From NCBI RefSeq assembly GCF_019636155.1, contig NZ_JAHBYB010000002.1:1-64000 (forward strand): a stretch of DNA of 64,000 nt, in the 5' to 3' direction. Under the pieces are notes generated by a model, which was not told the origin of the DNA, did no database searches, and saw only the letters and a program-made list of their open reading frames with translations. Origin of the DNA: Brevundimonas sp. GTDB lineage: Bacteria; Pseudomonadota; Alphaproteobacteria; Caulobacterales; Caulobacteraceae. Shown in pieces: positions 37,209 to 45,775 of this stretch. A program made the translations under genes and the position numbers. Each line of letters starts with the position of its first letter. The first letter of the stretch is position 1.

Positions 37209-37253
37209 ATTTACCCGGACAATATTGACGGGCTTATTTCGTCCGGGTAAATC
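37209..37253 (+). promoter_or_regulatory. Promoter overlapped by a perfect 12-bp inverted repeat (operator)
   Basis: ATTTACCCGGAC (37209-37220) and GTCCGGGTAAAT (37241-37252) are perfect 12-bp arms with 20 bp between. Within this is a promoter-like pair, TTGACG (37225-37230) and TAAATC (37248-37253), spaced 17 bp, so the right arm covers the -10 and the left arm flanks the -35. The DUF2239 gene starts at 37280 after GAGGAG. The layout fits repression by a dimeric regulator (TetR-like in spacing); no regulator gene is adjacent. Confidence 0.75.
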
Positions 37254-37279
37254 CGCGTCTCATTCCGAGGAGACGCCCG

Positions 37280-37837
37280 ATGACGCCCGCCCCCGACCTG
37301 TATTGCCTGGCCTTCGACGGTCACGACCTGATCGCCAAGGGGACGCCGCGCGAGTTGCTGCCCGCCGTCAAGGCGGCGACGGAGGCGGGCGGATCGGTTC
37401 TGGTGTTCGACCGGGCGACGGGGCGGACGGTGGAGTTCGACCTGCGCGGCGATCTGGAGACAGCCCTGGCGCGCCTGCCCGAGGCGGCGCCAGAGGCGAA
37501 ACGCGGGCCGGGGCGGCCGAAACTGGGGGTGACGGCGCGGGAGGTGACCTTGCTGCCCCGCCACTGGGACTGGCTGTCCGACCAGCCGGGCGGGGCGTCG
37601 GTGGCGCTGAGGAAACTGGTCGAGGCCGCGATGCGCGAGGCCGAGGGGCCGGACCGGGCGCGGAAGACGCGGGACGCGGCCTATCGTTTCATGACGGCGC
37701 TGGCGGGGGACCTGCCGGGCTATGAGGAGGCGGTGCGGGCGCTGTTCGCGGGGGATGAGAAGGGGCTGGAGAGTGCGGTGGCGGGGTGGCCTAGTGATAT
37801 TTCCGGCCAAGTTCTAGGCGTTCACGTTGACCCCTAG
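37280..37837 (+). CDS. DUF2239 family protein
   Basis: 185-residue protein resembling the DUF2239 family: YCLAFDGHDLIAKGTPRELLPAVKAA at the start, GPGRPKLGVTAREVTLLPRHWDWL in the middle, ALRKLVEAAMREAE, and TRDAAYRFMTALAGDLPGYEEAVRALFAGD. Function unknown. It has a strong operator-promoter just upstream. The last residues (SDISGQVLGVHVDP) run into the AT-rich ATPase gene region and overlap that convergent gene by 24 bp; the end of this protein may have been changed when that gene arrived. Confidence 0.85.
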   Translation: MTPAPDLYCLAFDGHDLIAKGTPRELLPAVKAATEAGGSVLVFDRATGRTVEFDLRGDLETALARLPEAAPEAKRGPGRPKLGVTAREVTLLPRHWDWLSDQPGGASVALRKLVEAAMREAEGPDRARKTRDAAYRFMTALAGDLPGYEEAVRALFAGDEKGLESAVAGWPSDISGQVLGVHVDP

Positions 37838-39493
37838 GGCGTTGGCCAGCATGGGATGAATGACTACGACCGTTTCCAAGTCGATGGCAGTCTCAGACAT
37901 TCCTCCAAATTGATTTCCTGCCCAAACCACATGATTGGCCGGTGGAAAAATGAATCCCACAGCGCCGACAGCGAACAGAGCGTAAAGAAGCTTCTGAAGT
38001 TGAGCTGAAGCCTCATAAGCGGCCGACACGTCACCTTTAGCGTTCACTAGCTTGACCATTGATGCAGAGACCGGGTCCTTTGAGGCATCTTTGCCAAAAT
38101 ATTTCAGAAGCTGCTTATTGATTTGATGTATTGAAATGTCCTTGAACTGAGTGCGCGACTTCCAACCGGACACGAAATCAAGATGATCTTTGAGGTCAGG
38201 GTAAACGTCATTCCACTCCTCAAGAATGGACAGGCGTCGAGACGCTGAGTAATTCCTATACGCGTCTTGAACGAGGATCGGCGTCATCTCTGTCCGTCCA
38301 GACGCTGATTTGAAGCATTCATTCACAAATAAGATCGCATCTCGGGGCCTTTTCAGCGTTTTCTCTAGAATGTAGTCCAGCGTTACCTTTTGCCGTACCT
38401 CGCGCGGAAAAATGTCGTAAAATTCGAGCTTTGCGCGCGTGTATTTGCTCTTTAGAGCGTGGTTGATGCGAAGATCGATAAGCTGCTTTAGCTCCTGATC
38501 CGTCCACGATAGGCGGAGGAAAAAGTCTTCAAGTTTCTCCAGTTGTAGGCCGGCGTCACGCGTTGTCTCGACCACACTTTCGAGCAGGTCCACGCGCATA
38601 GCGACGACGATCTTGAGCTGCCTTATAGGTCTGAACCGGCGTATGGATTCGATAAGGGCGCGGATCAGACGGTGACGCACCTCTGTATCGGCCCACTCCG
38701 TATCGAGGTCGTCGATGACAATAAAATACTTCGCGCCATGGTTCCCTTCATCCATTTCCGCTAGTGCAGAGACGACGTTCTGCAACGCTGCCATATGGAT
38801 GTTGTTTATGAATGTCTTCGCGTTGTTGACGACCTCGACGCGCTGTGACTCTGTGAGGCTTCGCGCCCCTTTTGCGCCAGCCTTAATTATGTCGGAAGAA
38901 ATATTTAAATCTGTGGTTATTTGTCGTTCTAATTTTTGATCAATTTCCTTGAGCCTAACCTCGGTCGTTTGCCAAAATTCTACGCCGCCGAATTCTCGAA
39001 AATAGTCGTATGCTAGACGCTTCACGTCATTAGCGGGAAAGTAGTTCGTTATCTGCGTCCATACATTATTGGCGTCTTTTTCGCTCTTAATATTAAAGCG
39101 AATTCTTATGTACTCTACACAGAGGACGTGCTTCCACAGCGCCTGAAAAAGCGGATCAAGCTTTACGCCCAGCTCGGATACAAATTCTAGGGCGCTGGAG
39201 TTGCAGATATACTTGATAGAAAAGAGCGACGGGTCGATGCGTGAAACACGCTTATTCCGTGACTCGATCTGAGAAAGCAGGGCGCTTTTCCCAGCTCCGA
39301 CGCGCCCGAGGACGATGGATGCGTTGCTGTCTGTGTCGATCAGCTGCTCAAGGGCGCCCGTATCGACGAAGCATGCATCTAACAGCTGCTGGTCAGCTTC
39401 GGCTGAAGCTTTACCAATGCTCCAGTCCTGCTTGAATGCGACCTTGACGGCCTTACCGGCCTTGGAGCTACCGCGCTTTTTATTGCTTGCCAT
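37814..39493 (-). CDS. P-loop ATPase, Sll1717-like, in an AT-rich acquired segment
   Basis: 559-residue soluble ATPase. Walker A GRVGAGKS (63-70), Walker B YFIVIDDLD (255-263), a following arginine-containing helix (EVRHRLIRALIESIRRF), VVAMRVDLLE as a sensor-like strand, a helical region with KRPRDAILFVNEC, and a C-terminal winged-helix-like end (LQKLLYALFAVGAVGF ... VVVIHPMLANALGV). The N-terminus KASAEADQQLLDACFVDTGALEQLI fits the P-loop ATPase family named after Synechocystis Sll1717. Ribosome binding site GGGGAGG 8 bp before ATG. Base composition is far more AT-rich than every neighbour, and codons with A/T third bases are common, so recent transfer is likely. Role unknown; STAND/AAA-like defence ATPases look similar. 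Confidence 0.85.
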   Translation of the reverse strand: MASNKKRGSSKAGKAVKVAFKQDWSIGKASAEADQQLLDACFVDTGALEQLIDTDSNASIVLGRVGAGKSALLSQIESRNKRVSRIDPSLFSIKYICNSSALEFVSELGVKLDPLFQALWKHVLCVEYIRIRFNIKSEKDANNVWTQITNYFPANDVKRLAYDYFREFGGVEFWQTTEVRLKEIDQKLERQITTDLNISSDIIKAGAKGARSLTESQRVEVVNNAKTFINNIHMAALQNVVSALAEMDEGNHGAKYFIVIDDLDTEWADTEVRHRLIRALIESIRRFRPIRQLKIVVAMRVDLLESVVETTRDAGLQLEKLEDFFLRLSWTDQELKQLIDLRINHALKSKYTRAKLEFYDIFPREVRQKVTLDYILEKTLKRPRDAILFVNECFKSASGRTEMTPILVQDAYRNYSASRRLSILEEWNDVYPDLKDHLDFVSGWKSRTQFKDISIHQINKQLLKYFGKDASKDPVSASMVKLVNAKGDVSAAYEASAQLQKLLYALFAVGAVGFIFPPANHVVWAGNQFGGMSETAIDLETVVVIHPMLANALGVNVNA

Positions 39494-39550
39494 ACCGAAG
39501 CCTCCCCGGTGGCGAGACTTCTTTAGGTTGTCGGCGAAGTCAAATGCCTC

Positions 39551-40570
39551 TTACCCCACCTTCACCCGCGTCGCCGCCTCGGGCAGGTCTTCGCCGAACG
39601 CCCGCTGATAGAACTCCGCGATGGTCGGGCGTTCCAGCTCGTCGCATTTGTTCAGGAAGGTCAGGCGGAAGGCCAGGGCCAGGTCGCCGTTGAAGATGGT
39701 GGCGTTCTGGGCCCAGGTGATGACGGTGCGGGGCGACATGACGGTCGAGATGTCGCCGTTCATGAAGGCGTTGCGGGTCATGTCGGCGACGCGGACCATG
39801 GCGGCGATGGCGCGCTTGCCGTCGGCGGTGTTCCACTCGGGCGCCTTGGCCGTGACGATCTCGGCCTCCACGTCGTGGTCGAGGTAGTTCAGGGTGGTGA
39901 CGATGGACCAGCGGTCCATCTGGCCCTGATTGATCTGTTGCGTGCCGTGATACAGGCCCGAGGTGTCGCCCAGGCCGATGGTGTTGGTGGTCGAGAACAG
40001 GCGGAAGAACCGGTTGGGCCGGATCACCCGGTTCTGGTCCAGCAGGGTCAGGCGCCCTTGAGCCTCCAGCACGCGCTGGATCACGAACATCACGTCGGGG
40101 CGGCCGGCGTCGTATTCGTCGAACACCAGGGCGATCGGCCGCTGGATGGCCCAGGGCAGGATGCCTTCGCGGAACTCGGTGATCTGTTTGCCGTCCTTCA
40201 GGACGATGGCGTCCTTGCCCACCAGGTCGATGCGCGACACGTGGCTGTCCAGGTTCACGCGCACCAGGGGCCAGTTCAAGCGGGCGGCCACCTGTTCGAT
40301 ATGGGTCGACTTGCCGGTGCCGTGATAGCCCTGGACCATCACCCGGCGGTCGTGGGCGAAGCCGGCGCAGATGGCCAGGGTGGTCTGGGGATCGAAGCGA
40401 TAGGCCTCGTCCATCTCGGGCACATGGCTGTCGCGCTCGGCGAAGACCGGCACGGTCATGTCGCTGTCGATGCCGAACACCTCGCGCACCGTCGCCTGGC
40501 GGGCGGGTTCCAGGGTCAGCAGCGGATCGGGCGTGGCCCCTAAAGGCGAATTGGGGAGCGGGGAGGTCAT
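39551..40570 (-). CDS. cobS: CobS-like AAA+ ATPase (cobaltochelatase subunit family)
   Basis: 339-residue AAA+ ATPase. Walker [14 protein letters not shown] (from 81), [39 protein letters not shown] as Walker [36 protein letters not shown]. In cobalamin makers CobS works with CobT and CobN to insert cobalt into hydrogenobyrinate diamide. No cobT follows; the ATPase gene 57 bp downstream stands where cobT would be expected. Ten bp after the flavin monooxygenase gene on the same strand. Cobalt insertion versus another CobST role is open. Confidence 0.94.
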   Translation of the reverse strand: MTSPLPNSPLGATPDPLLTLEPARQATVREVFGIDSDMTVPVFAERDSHVPEMDEAYRFDPQTTLAICAGFAHDRRVMVQGYHGTGKSTHIEQVAARLNWPLVRVNLDSHVSRIDLVGKDAIVLKDGKQITEFREGILPWAIQRPIALVFDEYDAGRPDVMFVIQRVLEAQGRLTLLDQNRVIRPNRFFRLFSTTNTIGLGDTSGLYHGTQQINQGQMDRWSIVTTLNYLDHDVEAEIVTAKAPEWNTADGKRAIAAMVRVADMTRNAFMNGDISTVMSPRTVITWAQNATIFNGDLALAFRLTFLNKCDELERPTIAEFYQRAFGEDLPEAATRVKVG

Positions 40571-40580
40571 GGAGGCGGGA

Positions 40581-41687
40581 TTAGCGCACCCTCACAGGGT
40601 GGTCGAGGCCCATGCCCACCTTCAGCGCCCGGTTGACGACAAAGGGCAGGCGCGCGGCCAGGGGCAGCATCAGGCGGCGGCCCAGGTCGGCGGCGGGCGA
40701 CGTATCGCGCACCAGGCTGGTCAGAGCGCGGACATTGCGGACCACGGCCGCATCGACGGTGTGGCGCAGGCGGCCGTAGTCGTCCAGCCGGCCGGCCTGG
40801 CCGTTCAGGGCGTCGGCGGCGCAGGCGGCGAAGACGAAGGCGTCCTCGATCCCCAGGTTCATGCCCCGTGCGCCGATGGGGGAATGGATATGGGCGGCGT
40901 CTCCGCCCAGGCAGACGCGGCCGACGCTCATCCTCTCGACCATGCGGTGCGAGATGCGGAAGTCGGAGCGCCAGTGGACGGTTCCGGCGGTCCAGCCGTC
41001 GGGCAGGCGGTCCAAAAGGTCTGGACCTGGACCGATCAGGCGGAAGGTGGAGCCGGAGAAGGGCAGGCAGACGAAAGGCCCCCAAGGGCGCAGGTCGATC
41101 CAGCCCCGGTCGGGCGGAGGGCCGGTCAGATCGACATCGAGCAAATGCCAGGGTTCCTCCCAGGCGTCGCCGGGGAAGTCCAGGCCCAGCGTCTTGCGGA
41201 CGGGGGAGTGGGCGCCGTCGGCGGCGAACAGGATGGGGACGCTCAGGTCTGATCCGTCGCTGAGGCGGGCGGTGACGGCGTCGGGGGTCTGGGTCAGGCC
41301 CTGGACGGCGACGCCGCGCCGGACCGTGACGCCCCGCTCGGCCAGGGCGGCGGTCAGCAGGGCCTCGGTCCGGGCCTGGGGCAGGATGACCATGGGATGG
41401 TCGGCGCCCAGAGCGGGCCAGTCCAGGCTGATTTCGGCCAGGGAACGGCCGCGCCGGTGGATCGACAGGCCGCGCATGGCTTGCGCCTCGGCCAGGATGG
41501 CGGCGGTGACGCCGGTGTCGTCCAGCAAGGCCAGGGTGCGCGGATTGACGCCCAGGGCCTTTGAGGTGGCGATGGGCTGCGCCAGCGGATCGACGATGCG
41601 GACCGGCACGCCCTGCCGCGTCAGGAACAGGGCGGCGGCCAGGCCCGTGGGCCCGGCGCCGGCGATCAGGACCTGAGGGTCGGCCAT
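40581..41687 (-). CDS. FAD-dependent aromatic monooxygenase-like protein
   Basis: 368-residue PHBH-fold flavoprotein. Dinucleotide motif [17 protein letters not shown], the middle DG motif ([15 protein letters not shown]), and the second FAD motif [28 protein letters not shown]. Group A monooxygenases hydroxylate phenolic or polyketide rings with NAD(P)H; the substrate here is not evident. Shorter than PheA/TetX-type enzymes with an added C-terminal domain. Upstream of cobS with a 10-bp gap, so they may share a transcript. Confidence 0.92.
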   Translation of the reverse strand: MADPQVLIAGAGPTGLAAALFLTRQGVPVRIVDPLAQPIATSKALGVNPRTLALLDDTGVTAAILAEAQAMRGLSIHRRGRSLAEISLDWPALGADHPMVILPQARTEALLTAALAERGVTVRRGVAVQGLTQTPDAVTARLSDGSDLSVPILFAADGAHSPVRKTLGLDFPGDAWEEPWHLLDVDLTGPPPDRGWIDLRPWGPFVCLPFSGSTFRLIGPGPDLLDRLPDGWTAGTVHWRSDFRISHRMVERMSVGRVCLGGDAAHIHSPIGARGMNLGIEDAFVFAACAADALNGQAGRLDDYGRLRHTVDAAVVRNVRALTSLVRDTSPAADLGRRLMLPLAARLPFVVNRALKVGMGLDHPVRVR

Positions 41688-41712
41688 GGCGTCCTCCGAT
41701 ACGGAGGGGAGG

Positions 41713-42141
41713 CTATTGCGCGCTCAGGGCCACGTCCACATTGCCGCGCGTGGCGTTCGAATAGGGGCAGACGGCGTGGGCCTTCTGGATCAGGTCGTCG
41801 ATGACGGACTGCTCAAGCCCGTGGTCGGTGACCTTCAGCGCGATGTCCAGGTTGAAGCCCTCGCCGCGCGTGTTCTTGCCGAAGCCGACCGTGGAGTGGA
41901 CGCGGGTTTCGGCCGCGACGGGCTTTCCGGCCTTGCCCGACACCAGCCGCAGGGCGCCCAGGTAGCAGGCGGCGTAACCGGTGGCGAACAGCTGTTCCGG
42001 ATTGGTCCCGTCGCCACCCTTGCCGCCCATTTCGGCGGGGGTGGACAGTTTCACGTCGATCTTGCCGTCGTCGGTGGCCGAACGGCCGTCTTCACGGCCG
42101 CCGCCGGATGCCGTGGCGTGGGCGCGGTACAGGACTTCCAT
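41713..42141 (-). CDS. ohr: Organic hydroperoxide resistance protein (Ohr)
   Basis: 142-residue thiol peroxidase reducing fatty-acid and other organic hydroperoxides. Catalytic C59 (GYAACYLGAL) and resolving C125 (HAVCPYSNATRGNVDV). N-terminal Ohr pattern VLYRAHATASGGGREDGRSATDD. ATG 42141 is chosen with AGGAGAC upstream. No OhrR/MarR regulator gene is adjacent. The flavin monooxygenase gene starts 25 bp downstream on the same strand. Confidence 0.95.
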   Translation of the reverse strand: MEVLYRAHATASGGGREDGRSATDDGKIDVKLSTPAEMGGKGGDGTNPEQLFATGYAACYLGALRLVSGKAGKPVAAETRVHSTVGFGKNTRGEGFNLDIALKVTDHGLEQSVIDDLIQKAHAVCPYSNATRGNVDVALSAQ

Positions 42142-42246
42142 GGGGCGTCTCCTTTGGATCAGGCCCATGAATCTAGGCGCCGGAGACGCGACGCCAAGGG
42201 CAGGCGTGCAAACGTCCGATCAACGTGAGACGAGACGGATGGTGGA

Positions 42247-42942
42247 TCAGGCCGTCCGACGCTGCTGGATCACAACCGCCGCGCCGCCCGCCAGCAGCAG
42301 GGCAAACAGGATCATCGCCCATTCCGAAAGAGTGGGGACGGTGGGTGTCGGAGTGACGAGGGAGAAGGTGGTCGGAGTGGAGGCGCCCCCGATGCTGGTC
42401 CCCGCGTCGATGAAGATGTTGCCACAGGCGCCCGGGCCCGACACAGCAGCCGGGGCGAAACGAGCCAGGCATACGGCGTTGGCGTAGGCGTTGCCGGAGC
42501 TAGGCGTGAATGCAACATAGCTCCACCGCGAGTTGGCGTCGGCGGGATCGCCGACGGGGTAGGGCGGGCCGGGCGTGCGCTCCAGCAGGATCGAGTAGTT
42601 CGTCAGGGTTCCGCCGGCGTCAGTGGTGACAAGAGCCTGGTATATCGCGGCGTTCGGGCCGGGGCCGACGGTCGAGGTGACGCCGTTGCTGAAGCTGTAG
42701 GCCGTGATCTGGGCCGAGACGTCGACGTTCGTCAGGTTCGGCGCCAGAGGGGCGGCGAAGGTGATCGAGGCGTTGGCGCGATCCGCAGCCGTGAAGGTGG
42801 CGCATTCACCGACCACGCAGGCCCCGCCGTTTATGATGGAGTTATAAAGGCCGCCCTGGAAATTATAGGTCACCTGGGCCGATACGGAACCGGCGGCGCT
42901 CAGCAGGCCGAGCGCCATGGCGCCACCAACGAGAAATCGCAT
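42247..42942 (-). CDS. Exported protein with IPTL-CTERM sorting signal
   Basis: 231-residue protein: signal peptide (MRFLVGGAMALGLLSAAGSVSAQ), a beta-rich body with one possible disulfide (ACVVGEC) and two later cysteines, then the C-terminal tripartite signal VPTLSEWAMILFALLLAGGA followed by VVIQQRRTA. PTLSEW, a membrane helix and a basic end define the IPTL-CTERM class handled by an exosortase-like enzyme, so the protein is probably processed and placed at the cell surface. Strong ribosome binding site GAGGGG 7 bp before ATG 42942. No exosortase gene is in the window. Confidence 0.9.
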   Translation of the reverse strand: MRFLVGGAMALGLLSAAGSVSAQVTYNFQGGLYNSIINGGACVVGECATFTAADRANASITFAAPLAPNLTNVDVSAQITAYSFSNGVTSTVGPGPNAAIYQALVTTDAGGTLTNYSILLERTPGPPYPVGDPADANSRWSYVAFTPSSGNAYANAVCLARFAPAAVSGPGACGNIFIDAGTSIGGASTPTTFSLVTPTPTVPTLSEWAMILFALLLAGGAAVVIQQRRTA

Positions 42943-43126
42943 GTTTAAACCCCTCTTTGCCAAAAAACCTAACGGCGCGGGCGCGATACCGCAACGCCGT
43001 TCGGCCAGATGGAGGGGTCGGCGGACCCCGGCGGCGGTTCGGACGCCGTCTTGCGTCGATCCCCTAGCCGCGCCCGGCGACGCGGGCTAAAGCGGAGACA
43101 GGAGCGCGCGGCGCGGAGTCTGTTTC

Positions 43127-45553
43127 TTGGTCAAGATCGGCGTCAAGGTCGCGGAGCGCTGGTTCGTGCTGGCGGGGATCGTCCTGCTGGGCGGGATCGC
43201 CCTGGCGGGTCTGATCGTGGCCGTCTATGCGGCCTGGCTGTTCCACGACATGCCGGACGCGAACGAACTGGCCGACTATCGGCCGCCGACGGCGACGCGG
43301 GTCTATGCCGGCGACGGCACCCTGATCGGCGAATTCTCGGACGAGCGGCGCATCTATGTGCCCTATGAGCAGATCCCCACCCCGGTGGTGCAGGCCTTCC
43401 TGGCGGCCGAGGACAGCAACTTCTTCCAGCACGGCGGGATCGACGTCTCGGGCATCGGCCGGGCCATGTTCAAGAACGTCTTCAACGCCGTGTCCGGCCG
43501 GCGGCTGGAAGGCGGATCGACCATCACCCAGCAGGTGGCCAAGAACGTCCTGCTGACCAGCGAGAGCAGCCTGAACCGCAAGCTGAAGGAAGCCATCCTG
43601 TCCAGCCGCCTGGAGGGGGTGCTGACCAAGGAGCAGATCCTCGAACTGTATCTGAACGAGATCTTCCTGGGCTATCGGTCGTATGGGGTGGCCTCGGCCG
43701 CCTACAACTATTTCGGCAAGAGCCTGAGCCAGCTGACGCCGGATGAGGCGGCCTTCCTGGCGGCCCTGCCCAAGGGGCCGAACAACTATCATCCCAAGCG
43801 GCATCCGGCGGCGGCCAAGGGGCGGCGCGACTGGGTGCTGGGGGAAATGGCCCAGAACGGCTGGCTGACCGCCGCCCAGCTGGAGGAGGCGCGGGCCCGG
43901 CCGCTGCGGACCAATGATGCGCCCCAGAGGGCGGCCTATCGCGACGCGGACTTCTTCGTGGAGGAGGCGCGTCGGCGCGCCATCGCCCTGTTCGGCAAGG
44001 AGGACGTGAACGGCGGCGGCTATTACATGCGCACGACCCTGGACCCGACGCTGCAGTCGGCCGCGCGTGACGCCCTGATGAAGGGGCTGGAAAACTATGA
44101 TCGCCGCCACGGCTGGCGCGGCGCCTGGGGGACGACCGATTTCGCGCCCGGCTGGCAGCAGGCGGCGCTGAGGCGCACGGTGCCGGCCGAGCGACGCAGC
44201 TGGCAGGCGGCGGCGGTCGAGAGCGTGGCGGGCAATGCGGTGCGGGTGCGGATCGCCCGCGACGACAGCAGCGGCAGCCTGGTCGTTTCGGACGCGGCCT
44301 GGGCCAACGCCAACCGGCCGCTGAAACGCGGCGACCTGATCTTCGTCGAACCCCAGAACGGGCAGTACGCCCTGCGCCAGGTGCCGGCGGTGAACGGCGC
44401 CCTGGTGGCCATCGATCCGCAGTCGGGCCGGGTGCTGGCCATGGTCGGTGGCTATTCCTACGCCCTCAGCAGCTTCAACCGCGCGACCCAGGCGCGACGT
44501 CAGCCGGGCTCGGCCTTCAAGCCTTTTGTCTATGCGACGGCCCTTGAGGGCGACTTCACTCCCGCCTCGATCGTGCTGGACGCGCCCATCAGCTTCGCCG
44601 GGGGCCCGAACGGAACCCGCTGGACCCCCGAGAACTACAGCCGCCAGTATTACGGGCCGCAGACCCTGCGCCGGGGGCTGGAGCTGTCGCGCAACGTCAT
44701 GACCGTGCGCCTGGCCCAGCAGGTGGGCATGACCAAGGTCGTCGACCTGGCCAGGCGTATGGGGGTGTCGGAGCGGCTGCAGCCGAACCTGTCGGTGTCC
44801 CTGGGGGCGGGGGAGACGACGCCCTATGACCTGACCGCCGCCTATTCGGCCTTCGTCAACGGCGGGCGGCGGATCGAGCCCTATCTGATCGAGATGGTCC
44901 AGGACAGGAACGGCGAGACCATCTATCGCGCCGACCGTCGCCAATGCCGCGACTGCGGGCGCGGCTTCTCGGGCCAGGAATCGCCGCGGCTGCAGGATCG
45001 CGGAACCCAGGTGATCGATCCGATCACCGCCTATCAGATCAGTTCGATGCTGGAAGGCGTGGTCCAGCGCGGCACGGCGGCCAGCGCGCGGGGCCTGGGC
45101 CGCTGGGTCGGGGGCAAGACCGGCACGACCAACGAATACCGTTCGGCCTGGTTCGTGGGCTTCACCACCGACATCGTGGTGGGGGTGTTCATCGGCTTCG
45201 ACGACAATCGCTCGCTGGGATCGGGCGAGGCGGGCGCCTCGGCCGCCGTGCCGGTGTTCACCAGCTTCATGACCGAGGCCCTGAAACATCGGCCGGCGCG
45301 GCCCTTCGTGCGGCCCAGGAACGCCATCTTCCGCACGGTCAACGGCATAGAGGAGGCCTTCCGTCCGGGCACCGAACGCGCCGTGCAGGAAATCCCGCGC
45401 GAGGAGTTCACCGAGGGGCCGCAGGCCTATCTGGACGTGCTGCGCCGGGAATCGGAACAGCGCACCCCGCCGCCGGTGACCGCCCCGCCGGTCGCGGCTC
45501 CGCCCCCGCCGACCCGCAAGGAGCCGGCGGAGGATCTGAGCGGGCTTTACTGA
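43127..45553 (+). CDS. mrcA: Penicillin-binding protein 1A
   Basis: 808-residue bifunctional peptidoglycan synthase. One N-terminal membrane anchor (FVLAGIVLLGGIALAGLIVAVYAAWL region), glycosyltransferase domain with catalytic E95 in FLAAEDSNFFQHGG and EGGSTITQQVAKNVLL, then the transpeptidase with nucleophile S462 in QPGSAFKPFVY, the SRN motif (LELSRNVMTV) and KTGT at K664. The C-terminus is Pro-rich. The start is TTG 43127, with GCGGAG 8-13 bp upstream; no better ATG or GTG precedes the membrane anchor. A repeat element follows the stop. Confidence 0.94.
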   Translation: MVKIGVKVAERWFVLAGIVLLGGIALAGLIVAVYAAWLFHDMPDANELADYRPPTATRVYAGDGTLIGEFSDERRIYVPYEQIPTPVVQAFLAAEDSNFFQHGGIDVSGIGRAMFKNVFNAVSGRRLEGGSTITQQVAKNVLLTSESSLNRKLKEAILSSRLEGVLTKEQILELYLNEIFLGYRSYGVASAAYNYFGKSLSQLTPDEAAFLAALPKGPNNYHPKRHPAAAKGRRDWVLGEMAQNGWLTAAQLEEARARPLRTNDAPQRAAYRDADFFVEEARRRAIALFGKEDVNGGGYYMRTTLDPTLQSAARDALMKGLENYDRRHGWRGAWGTTDFAPGWQQAALRRTVPAERRSWQAAAVESVAGNAVRVRIARDDSSGSLVVSDAAWANANRPLKRGDLIFVEPQNGQYALRQVPAVNGALVAIDPQSGRVLAMVGGYSYALSSFNRATQARRQPGSAFKPFVYATALEGDFTPASIVLDAPISFAGGPNGTRWTPENYSRQYYGPQTLRRGLELSRNVMTVRLAQQVGMTKVVDLARRMGVSERLQPNLSVSLGAGETTPYDLTAAYSAFVNGGRRIEPYLIEMVQDRNGETIYRADRRQCRDCGRGFSGQESPRLQDRGTQVIDPITAYQISSMLEGVVQRGTAASARGLGRWVGGKTGTTNEYRSAWFVGFTTDIVVGVFIGFDDNRSLGSGEAGASAAVPVFTSFMTEALKHRPARPFVRPRNAIFRTVNGIEEAFRPGTERAVQEIPREEFTEGPQAYLDVLRRESEQRTPPPVTAPPVAAPPPPTRKEPAEDLSGLY

Positions 45554-45562
45554 TCACTCCAT

Positions 45563-45715
45563 CCCTCTCCCGGCGGGAGAGGGCTTGAGCGCACGGCGGC
45601 GTAGCCGTCGTTCTGGCGCGAAAGGGTGAGGGGTTGCGGAGCGCAATTTTAGCACGGACGCCCTCACCCTCCCACCGCTTCGCGGCGGGTCCGTCCCTCT
45701 CCCCTCGGGAGAGGG
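45563..45715. repeat. Hairpin-bounded dispersed repeat, second type, copy 2
   Basis: Left hairpin CCCTCTCCCGGCGGGAGAGGG (45563-45583), right hairpin CCCTCTCCCCTCGGGAGAGGG (45695-45715), with interior GCGAAAGGGTGAGGGG and CCCTCACCCTCCC. This is the same plan as 21989-22162. It fills the gap between mrcA and prfB, ends 60 bp before the prfB start, and could end mrcA transcription. Confidence 0.8.
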
Positions 45716-45775
45716 TTTGTTTTTCCGGCGGCGCGCTCTATGTCGCCTGCTCACCTTGTGTCGCTGGAGTTTGCG

